IMG/VR virus record: IMGVR_UViG_3300046535_001760
Coordinates: 1-21,096 of that record
Source: a virus
Length of the DNA stretch: 21,096 bases
Reading direction: 5' to 3' (one strand)
Position numbers and translations under genes: made by a program. Below are positions 8,321 through 14,181 of this stretch, one piece after another. The number at the start of each line of letters is the position of its first letter. Position 1 is the first letter of the stretch. The notes under the pieces were generated by a model. The model saw only the letters and a list, made by a program, of their open reading frames with translations. It had not been told where the DNA came from and made no database searches.

Positions 8321-8321
8321 C

Positions 8322-8558
8322 ATGGGAGCCAACGACAACAAGCAGCTGGCCGCCCAGCCCGCCATGGAGCGCCTGTTCACGATTCGCGAGATCGCGGCGG
8401 CGTTCCATGTCAGCGAGGAAACAATCCGCCTGTGGATCAAGCAGGGGGACATTCCGTACATCGAGGTAGGGCCGTCCAGGTTGAAGCGCCTACGGCCCCG
8501 GGACCTGCTCAGCAAGGACGCGGCGGACGGCATGCCGACCGCGAAACCGAAAGGATAG
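8322..8558 (+). CDS. Excisionase/MerR-type winged-helix DNA-binding protein
   Basis: A 78-residue protein. Residues 18-62 form a textbook HTH_17 domain: LFTIREIAAAFHVSEETIRLWIK, a turn at QGDIPYIEVG, the wing SRLKRLRP and a closing RDLL helix. Such domains occur in excisionases, MerR-type regulators and the DNA-binding domain of small terminases of the lambda gpNu1 type. No oligomerisation domain follows; the last 15 residues are Lys/Pro/Ala rich. The ribosome site AAAGGTGA lies close to the ATG. It resembles the product of 8849-9214, so two related DNA-binding proteins lie in one cluster. The position inside the head module argues against an excisionase and allows a role in packaging or late regulation. 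Confidence 0.82.
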   Translation: MGANDNKQLAAQPAMERLFTIREIAAAFHVSEETIRLWIKQGDIPYIEVGPSRLKRLRPRDLLSKDAADGMPTAKPKG

Positions 8559-8562
8559 TACC

Positions 8563-8871
8563 ATGGCATCGACCAAGGGCGGCAACCGGGGGCGGGTGCG
8601 GCGCAACACCGTCACCCGCAAAGTAGGCGTCGGCCGCAAGCGCAAGGATATCACCGCCAGCGGGACCGACAACGCCATCCGCAATGTCCTGCTGGATGAG
8701 AAGCACCGCCAGCAGAACGAGGTGCTGTCGATCCTGGACACCCTCCGCCGCACCCGCAAGTCCCGGGGCGGGGTAGGGGCGCCGCTGGACATGCCCCGGC
8801 ATCTGGCAAAGGAAGCGGACAACACCATCCTCGTCACGGACGCCCTCGATGTCGTTGTTAAAGCTGACTGA
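8563..8871 (+). CDS. Hypothetical basic protein, 102 residues
   Basis: The ATG at 8563 is preceded by AAAGGA. The N-terminal 30 residues are rich in Arg and Lys (MASTKGGNRGRVRRNTVTRK and onward), followed by a helical middle (AIRNVLLDEKHRQQNEVLSI) and a short C-terminal tail. I recognise no family. It lies between two winged-helix genes, overlaps the second by 23 bases, and could be a partner of either. No signal peptide or membrane segment is seen. Reality of the gene is supported by spacing (4 bases after the previous stop), ribosome site and intact frame. Confidence 0.65.
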   Translation: MASTKGGNRGRVRRNTVTRKVGVGRKRKDITASGTDNAIRNVLLDEKHRQQNEVLSILDTLRRTRKSRGGVGAPLDMPRHLAKEADNTILVTDALDVVVKAD

Positions 8872-9214
8872 CGGCGCCCTTCGCGGGTTCCGGTATCAGA
8901 CCCGGGCGATCAACGGCGTGCAGGCAATGCTCACTATTCACCAGACGGCGGCGGTCCTGGGCGTCAACCCCATGACCGTCCGCCGCTGGATACGCAAGCG
9001 CTGGTTGCCCGCCATCCGGTTGGGGCCTCAGACGGTGCGCATCAGGATTGCTGACGTCCGCGCCCTGCGCCGGGCGATGCAGGAATATCACAACGGCAAA
9101 CCGTTCCCACAGTCCGTCGATGACCGGCTGGGCACCATGGCCCGGTTCCTGTCCTCCGTGCCGCGCCTGAAGTCGCCCCGCCTCCGCTCGCCGTCTCCCC
9201 TGGACTACCTCTAA
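8849..9214 (+). CDS. Second winged-helix (excisionase/MerR-type) DNA-binding protein
   Basis: A 121-residue frame from ATG 8849. Residues 27-75 form an HTH_17 domain: MLTIHQTAAVLGVNPMTVRRW, IRKRWLPAIRLG, then TVRIRIADVRAL. It shares the spacing and many residues of the protein at 8322-8558 (TI, AA, V, T-R-WI, P-I, GP). The start is uncertain: ATG 8849 overlaps the previous gene by 23 bases and has no clear ribosome site, while ATG 8927 begins exactly at the domain but also lacks a good one. The C-terminal 40 residues are Arg/Ser/Pro rich (RLKSPRLRSPSP), likely flexible and DNA-contacting. Possible roles are late regulator or small-terminase-like DNA recognition protein. Confidence 0.75.
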   Translation: MSLLKLTDGALRGFRYQTRAINGVQAMLTIHQTAAVLGVNPMTVRRWIRKRWLPAIRLGPQTVRIRIADVRALRRAMQEYHNGKPFPQSVDDRLGTMARFLSSVPRLKSPRLRSPSPLDYL

Positions 9215-9293
9215 GGCCGTCTCTACCCTCCCAGACTATATACACGCCCCGGGGGCCACCTTCCTATTCCGGTAAACTTGCGGGCTACAACAC
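9215..9293. other. Intergenic gap with an AT-rich block before the protease gene
   Basis: A 79-base gap, one of the few real gaps in the left half. It holds TATATA at 9237-9242, a CCCCGGGGG run at 9247-9255 and TAAACT at 9273-9278. Either AT block could be a -10 element for the capsid genes, but no convincing TTGACA-like -35 lies 16-18 bases upstream of either. There is no clear Shine-Dalgarno site before ATG 9294. No terminator is seen. Confidence 0.3.
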
Positions 9294-9740
9294 ATGCCTG
9301 CACCGGTCGGCGCCCCCGCGCCCTTCACCATAGCCAAGCTGGATGCTGCCGAACATCTGGTGTTCGGGTACGCGAATGTGTCGGTGGCCAAGCGCACCGG
9401 CGACGTCATCGTTGACCTACAGGGCGACCGCATCGAACCCGCCGACCTGGAAAAGGGAGCATACGATTACGTCATGTTCTCCCGTGAGGCCGACGAGATG
9501 CACCGGGGCGGAGTGAAGGGCCAGCTGGTCGAGTCGATGGTGTTCACACCTGAGAAGCTTCGCGCCATGGCCACCGATACAGTGACCGGCGAAGTGGACC
9601 ACGAGGGCCTTGAGGTCCTCAAGCGGCTATTCCCGCCCCGGTGGTGGGTGGGATACAAGCTGGACCCCGATGCCTTCGACGGCGTGGTGTCCGGCAAGTA
9701 CACCATGTTCTCTATCGCAGGCGAGGCGGAGGCGGTCTGA
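9294..9740 (+). CDS. XkdF-like prohead protease
   Basis: A 148-residue protein matching the XkdF-type phage serine protease domain, which trims scaffold and capsid proteins during head maturation. The visible order is typical: VFGYANVSV (23-31), a GD-QGD-IEPADLEKGAYDYV segment (about 37-60), H70 in DEMHRGG, VESMVF with S81 (79-84), and the closing GYKLDPDAF ... GKYTMFSIAGEA (120-145). H70 and S81 are my candidate catalytic residues, by analogy with herpesvirus-type assemblin proteases; this assignment is inferred. The stop codon overlaps the next ATG by one base (TGATG), coupling protease to scaffold. The start has a weak ribosome site, and the first ten residues (Pro/Ala rich) may be dispensable. 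Confidence 0.82.
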   Translation: MPAPVGAPAPFTIAKLDAAEHLVFGYANVSVAKRTGDVIVDLQGDRIEPADLEKGAYDYVMFSREADEMHRGGVKGQLVESMVFTPEKLRAMATDTVTGEVDHEGLEVLKRLFPPRWWVGYKLDPDAFDGVVSGKYTMFSIAGEAEAV

Positions 9741-11026
9741 TGGCTCGCACCCTCACCAACCTCAAGTTCAAGCGTGTGGCACTGGTCGATCGCGGCGCCA
9801 ACTTCGACAAGGCGACGGGCGACGGCGCCCACATCATGCTGTTCAAGCGGGACGACACGGCGAAGTCGGCCCCGGGCCTCGCCAGCGTGCACGTCGATTC
9901 ACCGGAGTGGGACGTCCAGGACGCCGACGACTACGAGAAGGCCGACCTGTCGGGCGACTCCCGCCGTGCTCTACCTGATTCCGCATTCGCCGCCGTCTGG
10001 ACCGACGCCGAGGGCAAGAAGCACCGCAAGCTGCCCATTCACGACGCGGGCCACCTCGCCGCTGCCCGGGGCAGAGTGGACGGCGCCGATATCCCGGCAG
10101 ACGTCAAGGCTGCTGCCCGCCGCAAAATCGATGAACGCACTTCCGCATCCACCAGCCACAAGGAGAAGCGCATGACCTTCCGTGACCTTCTGAAGAAGTT
10201 TGCCGGGCTCGCTGCCGAACCCGACGACACCAAGCGGGCCGCCGCAGCCGACGCACTGTCCAAGGCGATCGATGACCCCAACACCCCGGAACACGCAGCG
10301 GCGACGGGTGCTCATAGCAGCGGCAGCGGTCCGGGGATGCACCCGGCGCACCTCACCGCCCTCAAGGCCCAGCGGGACAACATCGCGAACATGATGAAGG
10401 AGTACGGGGACGGCCCGCACCCGGACGGCCACCCGGTGCACGCCATGAAGGCGATGCACGACGACATGTGCAAGGCGATCGCCGCGCACGAGAGCCCGGG
10501 CAACAACGCGGGCGGACCGATCAACAAGGAGGCCAGGATGCAACCGGTCGAAGTCGAAAAGGCCATCAAGGCCGCCACCACGGAACTGGAGAAGCGGCTG
10601 AACGAGGCCGAGACGCTGCTCAAGTCCGAGCGCAACACCCGTCTCGATCGCGAGATGGTAACGCTGCTCAAGCAGTTCCGCGCCACCCCGCTGCTGCTCG
10701 ACCTCGCGGACCCCAACAACGACGTCGCCAAGTTCCGCAAGATGCAGGACACCGACCCGGCGGGTTTCGAGCGCACCATCCAGCTGCTCAAGGCGACCGA
10801 CGCCCAGCTGGTCGGTTCGGGCGCGTTCCGCAACATCGGCGTGCCCGGCGCGGGCGGCGGCGCGGGTTCGGCCGAGGCCCAGCTGCTGGCCAAGGCGGAC
10901 ACCCTGATCGAGAAGTCGGCCACCCCGATGACCAAGGAACAGGCGTTCGAGAAGGTCAGCCTGGACAACCCCAAGCTGGTGTGGCAGTACCGGAAGGAAC
11001 AGAACGAGGCGATGGCCGCCCACTGA
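9740..11026 (+). CDS. Scaffold-like capsid assembly protein with nested start sites
   Basis: A 428-residue protein from ATG 9740 (TGATG overlap with the protease); a longer in-frame start at 9641 would lie inside the protease gene and is rejected. The N-terminus has VALVDRGANFDK (12-23), a motif usually seen next to XkdF domains. Residues about 80-135 hold a conserved phage segment (ALPDSAFAAVW, RKLPIHDAGHLAAARGRV, VKAAARRKI). From residue 145 it is Ala/Lys/Asp rich, with a His- and Gly-rich middle and a predicted coiled coil (about 270-315, EVEKAIKAATTELEKRLNEA and onward). The C-terminus is helical and basic/acidic, as in scaffolds that bind the capsid protein. Two in-frame internal ATGs with strong ribosome sites at 10172 and 10538 could give shorter scaffold forms, like lambda Nu3 inside C. 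Confidence 0.75.
   Translation: MARTLTNLKFKRVALVDRGANFDKATGDGAHIMLFKRDDTAKSAPGLASVHVDSPEWDVQDADDYEKADLSGDSRRALPDSAFAAVWTDAEGKKHRKLPIHDAGHLAAARGRVDGADIPADVKAAARRKIDERTSASTSHKEKRMTFRDLLKKFAGLAAEPDDTKRAAAADALSKAIDDPNTPEHAAATGAHSSGSGPGMHPAHLTALKAQRDNIANMMKEYGDGPHPDGHPVHAMKAMHDDMCKAIAAHESPGNNAGGPINKEARMQPVEVEKAIKAATTELEKRLNEAETLLKSERNTRLDREMVTLLKQFRATPLLLDLADPNNDVAKFRKMQDTDPAGFERTIQLLKATDAQLVGSGAFRNIGVPGAGGGAGSAEAQLLAKADTLIEKSATPMTKEQAFEKVSLDNPKLVWQYRKEQNEAMAAH
10160..10174 (+). promoter_or_regulatory. Internal ribosome binding site and in-frame start 1 in the scaffold gene
   Basis: AAGGAG at 10160-10165 lies six bases before ATG 10172-10174, in the frame of the 9740 gene. Translation from here would give a 284-residue product beginning MTFRDLLKKFAGL and lacking the N-terminal XkdF-linked region. 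This ribosome site is better than that of the full-length start. Confidence 0.6.
10526..10540 (+). promoter_or_regulatory. Internal ribosome binding site and in-frame start 2 in the scaffold gene
   Basis: AAGGAGG at 10526-10532 lies five bases before ATG 10538-10540, again in the frame of the 9740 gene. The product would be 162 residues, starting MQPVEVEKAIKAATTELEK, and would consist of the coiled coil plus the C-terminal part. An AGG codon, rare in this gene, sits directly before the ATG. Confidence 0.6.
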
Positions 11027-11062
11027 GCCCAAGGCAACCGCACATCAACATAGCAGTTTGCA

Positions 11063-11074
11063 GGCCCTAGGGCC
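11063..11074. repeat. 12-base perfect palindrome GGCCCTAGGGCC
   Basis: Lies in the 66-base gap between the scaffold stop and the decoration gene, just before its ribosome site (AAGGAG at 11080-11085). It is self-complementary in full. It is too short and too tight for a good hairpin and has no T-run, so it is not a standard terminator. It may be a protein or duplex site, or chance in GC-rich DNA. Confidence 0.4.
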
Positions 11075-11092
11075 AGAACAAGGAGACTCGAA

Positions 11093-11512
11093 ATGGGTGC
11101 TTTCCAGGGGGCAATGCCGGTCAAGCTGTCGGGCGCCATCGCGGGCACCGGGCTCACCGCCGCAACCGCCCAGTACAAGTTCGTGAAGCTCAACGCCGAC
11201 AATCAGGTCATCCTGTGCACGGCGGCGACGGACGTCCCGGTCGGCGTCCTGCAGGCCCCGGCGGTTTCGGTGTCCGGCGATGCGGTGGACGTCACGGTCG
11301 TCGGGGAGACGATGCTGCAGGCCGATGCCGCCCTCGTCGCTGGCAACCTCATCGGCACCTCCAACGACGGTCAGGCGGCGTCGTACGCCCCGGGCACCGC
11401 GACGACCAACTACGTCGTCGGCATGGTCATCAGCGCGGCGGGCGGAGCGTCCAGCGCGGGCAACCTCGTCACTGCGGTCGTCAACTGCGCCAACCCGCAC
11501 CGGGCGGCGTAG
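11093..11512 (+). CDS. DUF2190-type capsid decoration protein
   Basis: A 139-residue protein with strong ribosome site AAGGAG (11080-11085). It is Ala/Val/Gly/Thr rich with alternating beta-strand pattern: YKFVKLNADNQVILCTAATD (residues 24-43), VPVGVLQAPA (44-53), a GDAVDVTVVGETMLQADAAL segment, and ATTNYVVGMVISAAGG near the C-terminus. This is the pattern of DUF2190 / head-decoration proteins encoded just before the major capsid gene, which stabilise the expanded capsid from outside. Position immediately between scaffold and capsid genes agrees. GC-ending codons dominate, as in the capsid gene, suggesting high expression. A strong hairpin follows the stop. Confidence 0.78.
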   Translation: MGAFQGAMPVKLSGAIAGTGLTAATAQYKFVKLNADNQVILCTAATDVPVGVLQAPAVSVSGDAVDVTVVGETMLQADAALVAGNLIGTSNDGQAASYAPGTATTNYVVGMVISAAGGASSAGNLVTAVVNCANPHRAA

Positions 11513-11526
11513 AGGAGCGGGCAAAC

Positions 11527-11562
11527 AGGGGCGCCCAGCCGCTGGCACAGGGCGGGCGCCCT
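11527..11562 (+). terminator. Strong hairpin between decoration and capsid genes
   Basis: The left arm AGGGGCGCCC (11527-11536) pairs with GGGCGCCCT (11554-11562), with one bulged G. Inside, GCC and GGC around GCT can form a short extra stem. There is no T-run downstream, so this is not a canonical intrinsic terminator. A role in mRNA processing, protection or partial attenuation before the capsid gene is more likely. Confidence 0.45.
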
Positions 11563-11600
11563 CAACCCATTGATCGTTCACAGCCTTAAGGAGAAGCTCG

Positions 11601-12593
11601 ATGCCCAGCCCGTACCTCACTCAAGTTCACGTGGACCGACCGCTGAGCAACATGTCGGTCGCGTACATCCAGTCGCAGGAAGCCTTCATCAGCGGCAAGG
11701 TGTTCCCGACCGTCCCGGTGGACAAGAAGAGCGACCGCTACTTCCTGTACACCAAGGACGACTGGTTCCGTGACGACGCTCAGCTGCGAGCACCCAACAC
11801 CGAGTCGGCGGGCGGCGGGTACGACATCGACAACACCCCGTCGTACACCTGCCTCGTCTACTCGTACCACAAGGACATCGACGAGCAGGAGGAAGCGAAC
11901 AGCGACATCCCGCTCAACCCGGAGCGCGATGCCACCCGGTTCGTCGCCCGCAAACTCCTCATCCGCGAGGAGATTCAGTGGGTGAGCGACTACTTCACCA
12001 CCGGCAAGTGGACGGGAAGCTCCACCGGCACCGACATCACGGTGAGCGTGGTCTGGAACGACCCGACGTCCACCCCGATCGAGGACGTTCAGGTCGAGGC
12101 CGCCGCCATTCTGACCAACACCGGGTTCGACCCCAACACCTTCGTCCTCGGGTTCCAGGTGTACCAGAAGCTCATCCGGCACCCGGACGTCATCGACCTC
12201 ATCAAGTACGGCGCGGGTCCCGGCAACCCGGCCATCGCGAACGAGGCGGCGCTGGCGAAGATCTTCAGCGTCGAGCGCGTGCTGGTGTCGAAGTCCGTCA
12301 AGAACACGGCGCCGAAGACCCCGGGCTCGACCACCTTCACCGGGGCGCTCACGGCGGGCAAGAACGCCCTCCTCTGCTACGTCGCCGGATCGCCCTCCAT
12401 CATGGAGCCGACCGCAGGTTACGTGTTCATGTGGAAGGGCATCAGCCGGGGCCTCGGGACGACCATCGGGTCGTACCGCATTCCGATGCCGTGGCTGGGC
12501 CTGGAAACGGTCCGGGTCGAGAGCGAGATCGCGTTCGCGGACAAGCTGGTCGGTGCCGACCTCGGGTCGTTCTTCTCGGCAGTCGTCACGTAA
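11601..12593 (+). CDS. Major capsid protein (HK97-fold type)
   Basis: A 330-residue protein with ideal ribosome site AAGGAG (11588-11593). The N-terminal part (VHVDRPLSNMSVAYIQSQEA then FISGKVFPTVPVDKKSDRYF) is a layout I know from many phage capsid proteins: an N-arm followed by 'FPTVPV-K-S-RYF-Y'. A central domain with DPNTFVLGFQVYQKLIRHPD (near 173-192) and EAALAKIFSVERVLV follows, and the C-terminus has SYRIPMPWLGLETVRVESEI, with strands of the A-domain. Length is right for an unprocessed or lightly processed capsid protein. I counted no ATA and no AGA/AGG codon in the gene, in contrast to the tail genes, which is consistent with very high expression. Confidence 0.92.
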   Translation: MPSPYLTQVHVDRPLSNMSVAYIQSQEAFISGKVFPTVPVDKKSDRYFLYTKDDWFRDDAQLRAPNTESAGGGYDIDNTPSYTCLVYSYHKDIDEQEEANSDIPLNPERDATRFVARKLLIREEIQWVSDYFTTGKWTGSSTGTDITVSVVWNDPTSTPIEDVQVEAAAILTNTGFDPNTFVLGFQVYQKLIRHPDVIDLIKYGAGPGNPAIANEAALAKIFSVERVLVSKSVKNTAPKTPGSTTFTGALTAGKNALLCYVAGSPSIMEPTAGYVFMWKGISRGLGTTIGSYRIPMPWLGLETVRVESEIAFADKLVGADLGSFFSAVVT

Positions 12594-12623
12594 TCGACGG
12601 CGACAGCGGCGAGCGCAGCATAA

Positions 12624-12690
12624 GGTTGGTGGGGGACGGGCTGATGGGAACTTGGTTTCCCCGAGCCAAGGTAGCCAGCCCCCACCAATC
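12624..12690 (+). terminator. Large stem-loop after the major capsid gene
   Basis: The arm GGTTGGTGGGGG (12624-12635) pairs with CCCCCACCAATC (12679-12690) over 12 base pairs, including one G-U. The enclosed 43 bases can form GGGAA/TTCCC (12646-12650 with 12657-12661) or, in competition, CTTGG/CCAAG (12651-12655 with 12666-12670), plus GGCT/AGCC. No T-run follows. It may be a Rho-blocking or mRNA-stabilising element, or a weak terminator that lowers downstream expression after the capsid gene. The 129-base gap it lies in holds no other feature. Confidence 0.55.
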
Positions 12691-12722
12691 AACGTAGGCG
12701 GGCAGCAAACAGGGAGGGCGGC

Positions 12723-12941
12723 ATGGCTCTCGATGTGAACGACGACGTTGCAGACATTCTCCAGGGCCGCCAGCTGGTGGCCATCAAGACATTCACGATG
12801 GGCGGGACGAACTACAACCGGGGCGACGTCGTGGACGTCACCGGCCTGTCACCCGCCAAGGTCAGTCAGCTGCTCGACCAGCGGTGGTTGAGGCTGGGCG
12901 ACCCGGTATCCGCATCCGCCAAATCAGGCAAGCGTAAATAG
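12723..12941 (+). CDS. Small hypothetical head-module protein, 72 residues
   Basis: The ribosome site GGGAGGG (12712-12718) precedes ATG 12723. The protein has an acidic helix (DVNDDVADILQGRQL), a small beta unit with NYNRGDVVDVTGLSPAKV and a helix SQLLDQRWLRL, then a basic tail ending SGKRK. Proteins of this size and layout (a 'G-x-GD-V-...-L-P-KV-QLL-Q-WL' core) are often encoded after the capsid gene in phages, but I know no assigned function. A minor head or neck component is plausible. Confidence 0.7.
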   Translation: MALDVNDDVADILQGRQLVAIKTFTMGGTNYNRGDVVDVTGLSPAKVSQLLDQRWLRLGDPVSASAKSGKRK

Positions 12942-13005
12942 CGGCCACCCCTCGGGCAAGTCTCCGGATGGCGGCCAATCACGGTCGATGTGAAGGAGAG
13001 CACAA

Positions 13006-13245
13006 ATGGCAGAAGCAACCAAAGGCAATGGATGGAGCGCCTCGACGTTCTTTGTCGGGGACAAGGTGAACGGCAGCGCCGCGATCAGCACGTTCACCGG
13101 CACCATCAACACAGGCACGACCTTCGCCAACACCCCGAAGGCGAACCCCGGGTCGCTCCTGCTGGACCTGACCGGCAAGAAGCTGTACATCAATACCGGC
13201 ACCAAGGCCAGCCCGACCTGGACGGTTGTTGGGTCGCAGTCGTAG
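13006..13245 (+). CDS. Small beta-rich structural protein, 79 residues
   Basis: The ribosome site AAGGAG (12993-12998) precedes ATG 13006. The protein is Thr/Gly/Asn rich and probably all beta. Its end, LLLDLTGKKLYINTGTKASP followed by TWTVVGSQ, is a short motif often found in small fibre-like or decoration proteins of phages, where LYINTGT-ASPTWT closes a beta repeat. A head fibre or decoration component is the best guess. It is followed after 10 bases by the signal-peptide protein, which is also Thr rich. Confidence 0.7.
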   Translation: MAEATKGNGWSASTFFVGDKVNGSAAISTFTGTINTGTTFANTPKANPGSLLLDLTGKKLYINTGTKASPTWTVVGSQS

Positions 13246-13255
13246 GGGGCGACCG

Positions 13256-13681
13256 ATGAAAATCCGATTCGCGTCCATAGCGCTTCTCATCGCGTTGCTG
13301 GCGTCGGGGGTAGCCCGGGCTCAGTCGATCGACCTCGTTCGACCGCTCACGGCTACCGCAACCCTGACCACCGGCACCTGTTCCGGCACATCCATTTCCG
13401 CCACCGGCTGCATCGGCCTCAACCTCGCCGGTTACCAGCACGTGGCGGTGCAGATTACCGGGACCTGGACCGGCACCATCACGTTCGAAATCAGCTTGGA
13501 TGGCGGCACCACCTGGGTCACCCAGAACATGTTGCCGTCCACCGGCACCCAAACGGCGGTTACGACCACGACCGCAAACGGGGTGTGGTACTCCACTCAG
13601 CTGGTGGCGTCGCAATTCAGGGCGAGGTTCAGCACCGCCACAACGCCGCCTGTGGTGGTGTGGGTTCGAGCGTCGATGTAG
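13256..13681 (+). CDS. Exported Thr-rich beta protein with Sec signal peptide
   Basis: A 141-residue protein from ATG 13256, chosen because it gives a complete signal peptide; the longer in-frame start at 13226 overlaps the previous gene and adds an arginine-rich stretch. Residues 1-24 show n-region MKIRF, hydrophobic core ASIALLIALLASGV and an ARA|QS signal peptidase I site; there is no lipobox Cys. The mature part has a Cys pair (TGTCSGTSISATGCIG), then AVQITGTWTGTITFEISLDG (a beta-sandwich pattern) and a Thr-run (TAVTTTTANG). Such beta domains occur in virion decoration proteins, but a cleavable signal peptide is not expected in the head module. It may act in the periplasm or on the cell surface. 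The function is unknown. Confidence 0.78.
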   Translation: MKIRFASIALLIALLASGVARAQSIDLVRPLTATATLTTGTCSGTSISATGCIGLNLAGYQHVAVQITGTWTGTITFEISLDGGTTWVTQNMLPSTGTQTAVTTTTANGVWYSTQLVASQFRARFSTATTPPVVVWVRASM

Positions 13682-13697
13682 CTGACTGAGGCAGTCA

Positions 13698-14177
13698 ATG
13701 ACCTGGACATACGACCCGACCAAATTCAACGACGCCACCGCAAGCACGTACTATCCGCCTGCGACGTTGGGCCAGTTGATGCAGGTGCGGTTCCTTGTCC
13801 AGGACAACCAGACTGCCCGTCAGCTGCTGGACGACAACGAGATCTATTGGACTCTCACCGAGGAGGCCAACGTCTTCATGGCCGCCGCTGCCTGCTGCGA
13901 CCAGCTGGTGTCCCGTGCCGGGTCGATCAAGTCCAAGCAGATTAGCGAGTTCAAGATCGCGTACGACCCGATGTTCTATCGGGCGCTGGCCGCCTCGTTG
14001 CGTGCTCGTGGGGCGTACTATCAAATACCGTACGCTGGGGGTATCTCCATCACCGACAAGGAGGCCCAACAGGCGCAGACCGACTGGGTGGCACCCGCGA
14101 TTTCAAGGGGGTTGGACGACAACCCGGCGGCGCCGAAGCCGTCCACCCCATCATCCAACCCGTTGACGACCATCTAG
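13698..14177 (+). CDS. Head-tail connector (HK97 gp6 / SPP1 gp15-like adaptor)
   Basis: A 159-residue protein. The segment LMQVRFLVQDNQTARQLLDD (about 25-44) followed by NEIYWTLTEEANVFMAAAAC (45-64), then KSKQISEFKIAYDPMFYRAL and AASLRARGAYYQIPYAGG, is the pattern of the gp6-like adaptor family: V(R)-L-DN/D-T-LLDD-EI, then an Ala-rich helix, and a second helix with Y-LA-LR. The adaptor forms a 12-mer ring under the portal. The last 25 residues are Pro/Ser rich. The spacing to the next gene is four bases. Gene order adaptor, head closure, gp10-like, terminator fits the usual siphovirus neck module. Confidence 0.8.
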   Translation: MTWTYDPTKFNDATASTYYPPATLGQLMQVRFLVQDNQTARQLLDDNEIYWTLTEEANVFMAAAACCDQLVSRAGSIKSKQISEFKIAYDPMFYRALAASLRARGAYYQIPYAGGISITDKEAQQAQTDWVAPAISRGLDDNPAAPKPSTPSSNPLTTI

Positions 14178-14181
14178 CGCC

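Noticed and set aside
8322-8558. Excisionase of a lysogeny module
   Set aside because: The domain fits, but there is no integrase or attachment site and the gene lies between portal and protease genes, so an excisionase role is not supported.
9641-9739. Upstream ATG extension of the scaffold-like gene
   Set aside because: It lies inside the conserved end of the protease gene and adds an Arg-rich stretch with no family match; the TGATG junction at 9738-9742 is the better start.
9971-11032. Long open frame on the - strand opposite the scaffold gene (353 codons)
   Set aside because: Same reason: it is created by GC-ending codons on the + strand, and no - strand operon exists in this window.
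11527-11562. Classical Rho-independent terminator before the capsid gene
   Set aside because: There is no T-run after the stem, and the capsid gene has only this upstream region to be transcribed from; full termination here would silence it.
12624-12690. Possible tRNA, because the stem ends in CCCCCACCA
   Set aside because: No T-loop GTTCRA, no anticodon arm of correct length and no D-loop; the inner folds do not make a cloverleaf.
11586-12692. Long open frame on the - strand opposite the capsid gene (368 codons)
   Set aside because: It mirrors the third-position pattern of the GC-rich capsid gene, its product is Arg/Gly/Val/Asp rich without a recognisable domain, and it has no ribosome site or neighbours on that strand.
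13226-13255. Upstream start of the signal-peptide protein
   Set aside because: It overlaps the previous gene and puts MLGRSRRGRP before the signal peptide; ATG 13256 begins a canonical n-region.
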